This document shows, one piece after another, positions 37,013 through 43,830 of a stretch of DNA of 64,000 bases. Positions within the stretch are counted from its first letter, which is position 1. Each line of letters starts with the position of its first letter. The DNA comes from Bacillota bacterium (GTDB taxonomy: Bacteria > Bacillota > Clostridia > Acetivibrionales > Acetivibrionaceae): NCBI GenBank assembly GCA_023398495.1, contig JAEWSG010000138.1, forward strand, positions 23,421-87,420. The letters run 5' to 3'. Position numbers and translations under genes: made by a program. The notes below the pieces were generated by a model. That model did not search any database. It was not told the origin of the DNA and was given only the letters and a program-made list of their open reading frames with translations.

Positions 37013-37678
37013 TCACCCCTCTGGAAGTTTTTCAATCAGGCTAAAAAATTCTCTGCACTCCTGCTCCCAATCCAAACTTCGCAAGTCACCTTCGTTTTCA
37101 GGGTTACAAGATTTTACAATATTCGTCTTTCTAATAAGGCCACTAATTTCTGCAAGCTGATTTATTTCAGCTATTGCCTTGTCTGAGACTTTCCTTTTTG
37201 GTTTGAGCCCTATCCTATCTCGTATTTCCGGCATGGAAGCATCTTTACCGTAATTCTCCTTCAGAACATCTTTGATCTCATCGCTCTCATTATCCGGCAA
37301 CGACATACCTGTTTTTAGACATTGCTCAACATACGGTATAGAAATATTATCTAATTTCCATCCGAAACCATAATAAAATGAGATAACACGTAGAATCATT
37401 ATAGATAAAGGGAAATTTATGTTATTAGGACATACGGCATAACAACTTGAACAAAGCACACAATGCCAAATATTATTATTTTCCAGAGTTGTTTTTATGT
37501 TTCCCAACTTTATAGAATGGATTATTTTACGTGAGTTGAAATCAGATATCTCCCCAGCAGGGCATATGCCTACACACTTGCCACATTGCATGCATCTCTT
37601 AAATTCCTGGCTAACATATTTAAGAGCATGTGTTAACTTGTTATTTTCTTCGCAATTTTCATAATTATTCCATACCAT
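37013..37678 (-). CDS. hdrC: HdrC: 4Fe-4S heterodisulfide reductase subunit
   Basis: First gene of the seven-gene hdrCBA-flxDCBA operon. It has two ferredoxin motifs, CMQCGKCVGICPAG and CVLCSSCYAVCPNN, which relay electrons between HdrA and HdrB. At 221 residues it is slightly longer than archaeal HdrC because of a C-terminal charged tail. A roughly 400-nt leader with a strong promoter at 38060-38088 precedes it; that leader is duplicated ahead of the PP-loop gene. Confidence 0.9.
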   Translation of the reverse strand: MVWNNYENCEENNKLTHALKYVSQEFKRCMQCGKCVGICPAGEISDFNSRKIIHSIKLGNIKTTLENNNIWHCVLCSSCYAVCPNNINFPLSIMILRVISFYYGFGWKLDNISIPYVEQCLKTGMSLPDNESDEIKDVLKENYGKDASMPEIRDRIGLKPKRKVSDKAIAEINQLAEISGLIRKTNIVKSCNPENEGDLRSLDWEQECREFFSLIEKLPEG

Positions 37679-37810
37679 AATTCGTTTTCAGCACTACTTA
37701 TTCCCTAAACCTTGATAATTAATAAGTTGAAAAAACTTAAAAACGTAGCCCCTTTTAAAATAAAAATATTGATGATATAATAAAAGCAGTGTAGCACAAC
37801 AGCATAAAGC

Positions 37811-38110
37811 TATTGTACTGCTAATCCCATAAATCATCTGATTCGGCCAAGAACAAGTATGATTTATGGGATTTCTATTTTTCATTAATAACTCTATATT
37901 GTATTTACAAATTAAAAGGCTTTCCGCATTTTAATTAACAAATAGCTAGAAAGTAGTCTTTTACCCCCCCACGTAATGTGTACCTCAAATGCACAAAAAT
38001 TAAATTTTCTTTATTTTTATACCTTATTATATATATTTAACTATTTTTTCCTTGTTAATATTCTAAAATATTGCAGCATTTTTGTCAATTGATTTCTGAG
38101 ATATTTTTGA
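37811..38110 (-). repeat. Promoter-leader duplicate, copy A (before hdrC)
   Basis: This region closely repeats 39686-40060. Conserved parts in the transcribed direction are a TTGACA promoter, a block AAGAC/TACTTTC, and a 15-bp inverted repeat AATCCCATAAATCAT / ATGATTTATGGGATT (37823-37837 and 37859-37873) with a 21-nt loop. The remaining gap to hdrC (37679-37810) has no other feature I can support. Copy A still has the uninterrupted AGCTAGAAAGTAGTC site where copy B carries a family 1 element. Confidence 0.7.
38060..38088 (-). promoter_or_regulatory. Sigma-A promoter of the hdr-flx operon
   Basis: TTGACA at 38083-38088 and TAGAAT at 38060-38065, separated by exactly 17 bp on the minus strand. 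Transcription would begin near 38053 and produce a leader of about 375 nt before hdrC. Confidence 0.7.
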
Positions 38111-38125
38111 CCTTTATAATTTCGC

Positions 38126-39634
38126 TTAAAACCTTATTTTACCCTCGGATGTGAAAATTTTTCTTACAATAGGGTGCATGTTTTCACTGTAGCTTAGGTC
38201 TTCACACTCAATATCCAGTTCTTTCATCACTTTATTGATTGCTTGATCGGCATTCTCATAACCGCGTTCTTCCAATTCCTTAAGTGCTTCTTCCCGTGTA
38301 ATCTGCCCAAAATGAATAGCAGAACTCAACTCAATGATTGATTGTGGAAACATTGGTACGGATTCTTGAAACATGGGCATAGACATGTCGGAAAAACTTT
38401 TATACTGGAAATAGTCCTTATAAGTTTCAATCTGGCAACTGGTATGTAGTAAGCCCGTCTGTCCTGCTGGCATCTCCCAGTCCAACTCTTTTTGTATAAT
38501 GTCCCGTACCTCAGTCCATGTTTTATATACACTTTCACTCGACAACCTTAACATTTGGGGAAGAGTATATTGTTCTTCATGATTTATAATTTCTCTGAGT
38601 TGATCAAAGACCGGGCTGAATACTTTATTTGTTTTCTTAATGAAATTGTACATAAATGAAGATGACTTGCTTTCATCAGAAGAAGAAATTAAGCGAAGAT
38701 AGTTTAACATATATTCTTTAGCCGGGGTAGTATCTTCCTTTTTCTTTGTTGAAGAAGCTGCTTCCAATGCATTTGACATGAGCATTTGAGCCGCTTCAAT
38801 CCCATCCATTATTACAGGTATTTTTTCGTAAACTGCAATAGGATAAAAGAGGGCATAGGATATCCATGGACAAGGGCAAGGCAACCCCATATCAAAGACC
38901 AATTCACGGTATGCCTTTTTTAAGTCTTCGGGAGCAATTGTTCTTGTGATAAATTCAACATTTGGCAGTTTCTTTTGAGCATTTTTAATATTACGCAAGG
39001 TGGTTTCACTATTAAAAGGCATGTCCCAAGTACAGGCCAATACTCTAAGACCTAATTTCTTTGCCAAATACCATAATAGATAAGAAGAATCCTTACCGCC
39101 GGTATAAAGTACCATCACATCAAACCGTGACTTATTGTCAGCGAGCTTTTCACGAAGTTCCTCCCCTGTCACAACATTATTTCCACCAACTTTTAACGTT
39201 CTCTCTTCTTTCGCCTTTTCAACACATTGGCAAAATGCACATAACCCATTTTTATCAAATTCAAGTCCCTGTAGTACATTGTCATTATTGACACATCTAA
39301 TACAACTTTGATGATTCTCTCTAGTAGCAGGTTTACGAAGCTTACTTTTCTCAACAATAACGCCTTCATCCATTAAGTTCTTTAATGTAACATAGTCTCC
39401 TTCATCTAACGACTTATCTTGCTCTAAGAGTACTGAAAGACTTTTTTCTCCGTCAAATGCATGGATTATTTCTAAAAGCTTACCCGTTATTTTGATCTTG
39501 TTGTTTAACTGATTAGGGTAATTTCTTAATCCGAAATATAACAGTGAATGACTGTTGTCATCTAACTTCCAACGGTATTGCAATACAGGTATCCATTCGT
39601 TTAAATTTGGTCTTTCTAAAATATTATTATACAT
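38126..39634 (-). CDS. PP-loop ATP pyrophosphatase with Cys motifs and PqqD-like N-terminus
   Basis: A 502-residue protein whose centre is an adenine-nucleotide alpha-hydrolase domain with PP-loop VLYTGGKDSSYLL (about residues 182-194). Before it lies a paired Cys motif, CIRCVNNDN then GLEFDKNGLCAFC, as in N-acetyl-sugar amidotransferases (WbpG/PseA-like) and tRNA-thiolation relatives. The first 100 residues (ITGKLLEIIHAFDGEKSLSVL, LMDEGVI) resemble a PqqD-like winged helix, the RiPP recognition element fold. No precursor peptide is evident. It would adenylate and then amidate or thiolate a substrate; which one is unknown. It is flanked by direct repeats. Confidence 0.7.
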   Translation of the reverse strand: MYNNILERPNLNEWIPVLQYRWKLDDNSHSLLYFGLRNYPNQLNNKIKITGKLLEIIHAFDGEKSLSVLLEQDKSLDEGDYVTLKNLMDEGVIVEKSKLRKPATRENHQSCIRCVNNDNVLQGLEFDKNGLCAFCQCVEKAKEERTLKVGGNNVVTGEELREKLADNKSRFDVMVLYTGGKDSSYLLWYLAKKLGLRVLACTWDMPFNSETTLRNIKNAQKKLPNVEFITRTIAPEDLKKAYRELVFDMGLPCPCPWISYALFYPIAVYEKIPVIMDGIEAAQMLMSNALEAASSTKKKEDTTPAKEYMLNYLRLISSSDESKSSSFMYNFIKKTNKVFSPVFDQLREIINHEEQYTLPQMLRLSSESVYKTWTEVRDIIQKELDWEMPAGQTGLLHTSCQIETYKDYFQYKSFSDMSMPMFQESVPMFPQSIIELSSAIHFGQITREEALKELEERGYENADQAINKVMKELDIECEDLSYSENMHPIVRKIFTSEGKIRF

Positions 39635-39817
39635 AACAATATCCTTTCTATAATGTGTATTTATGCTTCCTGACTTTATAGAATAGTACTACTAATCCCA
39701 TAAATCATCTGATTCGGCCAAGAACAAGAATAATTTATGGGATTTCTATTCTTCATTAATAACCCTATATTGTATTCACAAATTAAAATGTTTTTCTTCA
39801 TTTCAATTAGCAAATAT

Positions 39818-39897
39818 CTAGTGCTTTTGAACATCCTACGTTTTCTGCTGATTAACAAAATTAAATTATAGAATTTTATTTTGTTAATCAGCACTAG
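39818..39897 (-). mobile_element. Family 1 repeat, copy 3 (arm B lost), with CTAG duplication
   Basis: Reads CTAG-TGCTTTTGAACATCC, a short linker, then a palindrome from TGCTGATTAACA to its complement GTTAATCAGCA, and CTAG. The second palindromic arm is absent. The duplicated leader at 37940-37955 shows the same flanks with one CTAG and no element. Insertion at CTAG with a 4-bp target duplication is the simplest reading. Confidence 0.75.
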
Positions 39898-40007
39898 GAA
39901 GTAGTCATTTAACCTCACATAATGTGTAATCTAATCCTATCATTTTTGAATATTCTTCATTTTATTACCTTATTATTTATATTTATCTACTTTTTTTCCT
40001 TGATGAT

Positions 40008-40036
40008 ATTGTAAAATATTGTAGCATATTTGTCAA
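40008..40036 (-). promoter_or_regulatory. Sigma-A promoter of the PP-loop gene
   Basis: TTGACA at 40031-40036 and TACAAT at 40008-40013 with a 17-bp spacer on the minus strand, matching the hdr promoter in copy A. The predicted leader is about 365 nt. Confidence 0.7.
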
Positions 40037-40152
40037 TTGATTTTTCAGTTGCTTTGACCTTTTTCGTCATCTTCATACTCTACAACCGGATTATCTATAA
40101 ATTCCACCTTAACTTCAAAAAACCTAAAAATGACACTTTTTAGTTATCATAA

Positions 40153-41118
40153 TCACATACTTTTGATTATTCGTTCATCAATCCTTCTCGTCACTGAATA
40201 TGTATAGGGCATAAAATGTTTTAACCAAAACCCACTTGCAGTTGGGTTGAAGCTCTCAAAATCAACACCACAACGTGTATATCCTTCAGATTTAAGAAGA
40301 TCGAGTAGAAATGCAAACAAATTTTGAAAAATACTCTGTCCTCGATACTCCGGAATTAAATATGCTCCGCAAATATTCATCATACTAGGAAATTCACAAG
40401 CAAAATTTTCTCCAGAACTCATGATTTCTATAAAGCCTACTAACTCATTATTTATTTCCGCACCAAAAAATCTTGACTTTCGGTTTTCGGCATCTTCTTT
40501 AAGCGTGTCAGAATCAACCTGGAAAAACAACGGAATAAACATGGGTGTATTTCTCAAATGTTTTATCAATTGATTTTTCAAAGGAACAACCTCTGAAAGC
40601 TCTGCATATGGTATCTCCCGAAATTTCACAGTAGATAACACACCGTATTCAATTGATATTACTTCTCTGATTGCATCAATGCACCTTAACCCGAAGCCAT
40701 TCCAGAAAAAACTTTGGATTGCTTCACTATGGGCATAAAGGGATACGGCATGGCTGAGTATGCCTTTTCTCACCCATTTCTCAGATGTTTTTTGATATAA
40801 CCATGAATATATCTTCGCTCTATTTTCTTTGACCGCACCATGTCCGTGGAGCGGTGAAAATACTCCCGGTGTTGTTCCGAAATGATTCTGCATCGGTTGA
40901 TAGCAAGTTAAATATCCGACCACCTTTCCATTTTCCAAAGCTACTGTACCCAAATCTGAATCCGCCAGTTCACTGATTAATTTACACAAGCTTTCATAAA
41001 AATCAAAGTCAGGCAGTACGGGAACTGAAATCCTCTCCTCCAAATACTCTGAAAAAGCTATTTTGGCAGCATCTTCAACATGGTTGTTATTCATTGTTTC
41101 AAATATCATTCCTGTCAT
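40153..41118 (-). CDS. Tandem GNAT acetyltransferase
   Basis: A 321-residue protein with two GNAT-like halves. The N-terminal half is degenerate (LGTVALENGKVVGYLTCY); the C-terminal half has FVGFIEI-like sequence and the acetyl-CoA site YLIPEYRGQSIFQNL (about 253-267), then a conserved FESFNPTASGFWLKHF. It would acetylate an amine, possibly an antibiotic or a metabolite; the substrate is unknown. Its ATG overlaps the stop of the 47-residue gene (ATGA) behind GGAGG. The operon starts at a consensus promoter and is controlled by an attenuator, described at 41473-41686. Confidence 0.85.
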   Translation of the reverse strand: MTGMIFETMNNNHVEDAAKIAFSEYLEERISVPVLPDFDFYESLCKLISELADSDLGTVALENGKVVGYLTCYQPMQNHFGTTPGVFSPLHGHGAVKENRAKIYSWLYQKTSEKWVRKGILSHAVSLYAHSEAIQSFFWNGFGLRCIDAIREVISIEYGVLSTVKFREIPYAELSEVVPLKNQLIKHLRNTPMFIPLFFQVDSDTLKEDAENRKSRFFGAEINNELVGFIEIMSSGENFACEFPSMMNICGAYLIPEYRGQSIFQNLFAFLLDLLKSEGYTRCGVDFESFNPTASGFWLKHFMPYTYSVTRRIDERIIKSM

Positions 41119-41258
41119 ATGACTTTTCCTCCTTCTCTTTCTCTTTTTCTAGCCCTTGATATATAGAGCTCCTTTTGCTTTTTCCGCACTGCCAAATCTT
41201 TAACCTCTGAATAGAGCTTTTTAAAATTTTCATACCATCCGTAATCTTCTAATTTCAT
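41115..41258 (-). CDS. Small basic protein, 47 residues
   Basis: Frame MKLEDYGWYENFKKLYSEV onward, 47 residues, rich in Lys/Arg/Glu and probably helical. It overlaps its upstream neighbour and the GNAT gene at both ends by ATGA, so all three appear translationally coupled. AAGGAAGG lies about 8 bases before its ATG. I do not recognise the family. Confidence 0.6.
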   Translation of the reverse strand: MKLEDYGWYENFKKLYSEVKDLAVRKKQKELYISRARKREREGGKVI

Positions 41259-41416
41259 TGGTCTGAACCTTCCTTTATTAATTTCTTTGATTCTTGTCTA
41301 CGTTTCTTTTTGCTTTTTATTTCGTTTTCCTGTACTCGTGTCCGAGGGTTGATAACCCATTCGCTACGGATTTGTTTTAAATAGTCATAAGTACTTCTAT
41401 TTTTTGACATAATCAT
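41255..41416 (-). CDS. Small basic protein, 53 residues
   Basis: Starts MIMSKNRSTYDYLKQIRSEW behind AGGGAGAG, and ends in a Lys/Arg-rich tail (KSKKKRRQESKK). It is the first structural gene after the attenuator and is coupled by ATGA to the next small gene. No family recognised; the highly basic tail could bind nucleic acid or ribosomes. Confidence 0.6.
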   Translation of the reverse strand: MIMSKNRSTYDYLKQIRSEWVINPRTRVQENEIKSKKKRRQESKKLIKEGSDQ

Positions 41417-41472
41417 CGCTCTCCCTAAATTTAATTTATGCCCTCGTGCACCCTGAAAAAGAATATAAAAAT

Positions 41473-41497
41473 CCCGCAGACAACGACCACCTGCGGG
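41473..41497 (-). terminator. Attenuator terminator 2 of the GNAT operon
   Basis: CCCGCAG / CTGCGGG (7-bp G-C-rich stem, 11-nt loop) followed by ATTTTTATATTCTTTTT on the minus strand. It lies 57 bp before the first structural gene, so it would stop transcription unless bypassed. Confidence 0.75.
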
Positions 41498-41526
41498 AAT
41501 ATGTTGCAATAAAAGCAATAAAAAAA

Positions 41527-41543
41527 CACGCTACCTATGCGTG
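41527..41543 (-). terminator. Attenuator terminator 1 of the GNAT operon
   Basis: CACGC ATAGGTA GCGTG followed by TTTTTTTATTG on the minus strand. The loop-side GCATAGGTA is complementary to TACCTATGC at 41589-41597 in the same transcript, so an alternative antiterminator pairing is possible. Confidence 0.7.
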
Positions 41544-41650
41544 CTAACAAATTGCTAAATACGCTATTCAGGTTGCTCGAAAGAAGATGCATAGGTAATA
41601 CAAACAAAACCTGTCATAAGGCTTTTCTGCATACCTGTGCCGGTATTAAG

Positions 41651-41686
41651 TTAGTTAAAAACCACCTCAACATTTTTTACAGACAT
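41651..41686 (-). CDS. Leader peptide MSVKNVEVVFN
   Basis: An 11-codon ORF with AAGGAG (41695-41700) 8 bases before ATG. It sits about 45 nt after the likely transcription start and upstream of two terminator hairpins. This is the layout of translation-dependent attenuators, where ribosome stalling on a short ORF remodels the RNA. The peptide itself is not recognised. Confidence 0.65.
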   Translation of the reverse strand: MSVKNVEVVFN

Positions 41687-41738
41687 CAAAACAACTCCTT
41701 TCTTATATAAATTAATATTTTCTACATGGTACAATTTT

Positions 41739-41767
41739 ATTATATTAGTATTTCCATTCATTGTCAA
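41739..41767 (-). promoter_or_regulatory. Perfect sigma-A promoter of the GNAT operon
   Basis: TTGACA (41762-41767) and TATAAT (41739-41744) with a 17-bp spacer on the minus strand, an exact consensus match. Such strength fits an operon held down by attenuation. Confidence 0.85.
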
Positions 41768-41856
41768 CAGAATTGAGTTGTCAAGAAACCCTTGTTCAAG
41801 GATTCAATAACTGGAAAAGATTCCATAAGTCCAATATTACCCCATGGAAGCCAAAC

Positions 41857-42756
41857 CTATATAAAAGTATTAATAATACCTATGACAAATCCAATTACAG
41901 CACCAAGATTTACAATCATACCGAGTTCGGTTTTCATAACTGAAAGCGTTAGTTCTTCCATTGATTCGTTGCTCATATTTGTAATCTTTTCCTCAACGAT
42001 TTCGCTGATTTTAAAACGTTTTATAAAGCTTTCAGCATTACTGTTTACAAAACTGATATATAGGTCACCGAGCTTGTTTTGAATTTTTAACATAACAGCT
42101 TCCTTGTCACTAAACATACTATTGATTTGCCTATTCTCAAGTTCTGAAACTTCGCTGGAAAGAAAGCTTTCAATTTTATCTATTCCATCGGTTTTAATAT
42201 ATTCATTTATTTGCTCTCCAATGGGTACCGCAATGGATTTTATAGTCTTTTCATTGATTAAAAAGGAGAGCATTGGGTTGCTCAGTTTCTGTTTTAAAAC
42301 TTCTACACCCCTGTCGGTTATTATTTTACCGACATCCATATTCAATAACCCCTGTACGATTTTATCGGCAATTTTTTGAGATAATTCATCTCTCTTTTGT
42401 GAATATATTTCTTCTCCTATAATTTCTGAAAGCATAGATTTAGCTGTTGTATCTTCTGAGACTCTTTCGTTTATAATTTTCATAATTCCATCTACAAAGG
42501 TATTTTTCATTTCTTCAGAAGCAATAATTGACATGACTTCACTTTCACCAAATAACGCGTTGCCCACGGTTCTACCGACTGCTTTTGCAAGGTCGGCTTT
42601 TCTCTTTGGAATAATACCTGGTGTAAAAGGCAATGTATATTTGCCGATTTTTACAGCATTTTTAGGTCTAAAAAGCATTTTAACTGCTATATAATTTGTA
42701 AAAAGGCCTATAATTGCACCAACAATTGGTCCTGACAAAACTCTTATTAATTGCAT
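41857..42756 (-). CDS. DUF445 family membrane protein
   Basis: A 299-residue DUF445 protein (YheB/YtxC-like family in Firmicutes). The N-terminal hydrophobic helix with GAIIGLFTNYIAVKMLFRP and FTPGIIPKRKADLA is the family hallmark. A long helical middle and a C-terminal membrane helix (GMIVNLGAVIGFVIGIINTFI) follow. Function is not established; the family is linked to the cell envelope or spores. The gene stands alone. Confidence 0.85.
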   Translation of the reverse strand: MQLIRVLSGPIVGAIIGLFTNYIAVKMLFRPKNAVKIGKYTLPFTPGIIPKRKADLAKAVGRTVGNALFGESEVMSIIASEEMKNTFVDGIMKIINERVSEDTTAKSMLSEIIGEEIYSQKRDELSQKIADKIVQGLLNMDVGKIITDRGVEVLKQKLSNPMLSFLINEKTIKSIAVPIGEQINEYIKTDGIDKIESFLSSEVSELENRQINSMFSDKEAVMLKIQNKLGDLYISFVNSNAESFIKRFKISEIVEEKITNMSNESMEELTLSVMKTELGMIVNLGAVIGFVIGIINTFI

Positions 42757-42958
42757 ACTAAATTTCCTTTCTGAATTTTAAACTATATTATCACAATTAT
42801 AATGTTTGTCAATAAATTGATATATATTATTTTACTTAATATCTAATCCTTTATTATATTATGTAATAACATTGGCTTTTCTGCCCCTAAATGATATAAT
42901 TTCAATGTATGGTGTTGATTTATATTAACACTACAATAAATGTTGAGGTGATATCAAA

Positions 42959-43669
42959 ATGAATCCAAAAAAAGTGGAATGGTTGTTCGGAATTATATTT
43001 TCGGCTATAGGCTTGATTTTTTTAATAGTTGGAATATCCATAGCTTCATACAATATTAATTTCAAAAACAATGCATTAGAAACCACTGCAGTTATAAGTT
43101 CAATAGAAACTTACAGAGATTCTGACGGTGACACTAATCATACTGTCTATGTAAAATATACAATTGACGACAAACAATATGAAGAGCGCCTTAACTTTTA
43201 CAGCAGTGGCATGAATATGGGAGAAGAAGTAGAGATCTACTATAACCCTGAGCAACCTAACCGCATATTAGCTAAATCGTCTTATTCATTTTTTATCTTT
43301 TTCTTTCCTTTGCTAGGACTTATATTCGCTCTCATAGGATTTGTGTTTATCTACAAAAAGGTTATGAAGGTAAAAAACCGCAAATACTTAATGGAAAACG
43401 GCCAATTGGTATATGCTGAAATTACCGGGGTTAATTATAACAGCTCGTATAGAGTAAACGGAATAAGTCCCTACGTAATCACCTGTAAATGGGTGGATTC
43501 TTCAACAGGGCTGTTTTATTTTTTCAAAAGTGAAAACATATGGTTTGATCCTGAACCCATTATTAGGGAAAGAGATATCAAAAACCTTCCGGTTTACATA
43601 GATAGAGACAATCCAAAAAAATACGCCGTTTCTTCAGAGGAATTAGAAAATATGGTTGCAAATGTATAA
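42959..43669 (+). CDS. DUF3592 domain membrane protein
   Basis: A 236-residue protein with hydrophobic helices at about 10-30 and 112-133. Between them is the DUF3592-type extracytoplasmic domain (TTAVISSIETYRDSDGDTNHTVYVKYTIDDKQYE, VEIYYNPEQPNRI). A second, similar half at the C-terminus (VYAEITGVNYN, VYIDRDNPKKY) makes it an internal repeat. The start follows GAGGTGATATCAAAATG. Function unknown. Confidence 0.75.
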   Translation: MNPKKVEWLFGIIFSAIGLIFLIVGISIASYNINFKNNALETTAVISSIETYRDSDGDTNHTVYVKYTIDDKQYEERLNFYSSGMNMGEEVEIYYNPEQPNRILAKSSYSFFIFFFPLLGLIFALIGFVFIYKKVMKVKNRKYLMENGQLVYAEITGVNYNSSYRVNGISPYVITCKWVDSSTGLFYFFKSENIWFDPEPIIRERDIKNLPVYIDRDNPKKYAVSSEELENMVANV

Positions 43670-43741
43670 TCCATTATTCCAGAATAACTATTAAATTTGA
43701 CCCCCCTTCATACCTTAATTTATTTAGCGAATACTAGAATA

Positions 43742-43819
43742 CTATCCCAGCAAGTTCTTTCTTAAAAGTGCAAGATCCAACGAATTTACTTTTCCATCCT
43801 CATTAATATCTGCATTATC
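43742..43819 (-). pseudogene. Orphan half-dockerin relic
   Basis: Between in-frame stops, the minus strand reads DNADINEDGKVNSLDLALLR then KNLLG and a stop. This is one complete calcium-loop/helix repeat of a type I dockerin. The other repeat and any enzyme are missing. It follows the DUF438 gene stop directly. It is the 3' end of a lost cellulosomal gene, left by a deletion. Confidence 0.75.
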
Positions 43820-43830
43820 TATATTTCATT

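Larger units (their letters stand above)
39686..40060 (-). repeat. Promoter-leader duplicate, copy B (before the PP-loop gene)
   Basis: Homologous to 37811-38110, with the same TTGACA promoter and hairpin (AATCCCATAAATCAT / ATAATTTATGGGATT at 39694-39708 and 39730-39744). It is interrupted by a family 1 repeat at 39818-39897. The rest of the 518-bp gap, up to the GNAT stop at 40153, shows nothing further. Confidence 0.7.

Noticed and set aside
37694..37885. A hydrophobic 63-residue ORF in the hdr leader, with a counterpart at 39676-39918
   Set aside because: The shared part encodes the 15-bp hairpin and its loop. Conservation follows the RNA/DNA structure and there is no good ribosome site.
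39660..39690. A stretch resembling 37490-37520 inside hdrC, about 22 of 26 bases alike
   Set aside because: Too short in AT-rich DNA, and the spacing to the duplicated leader differs by about 180 bp. I could not show it to be a true hdrC remnant.
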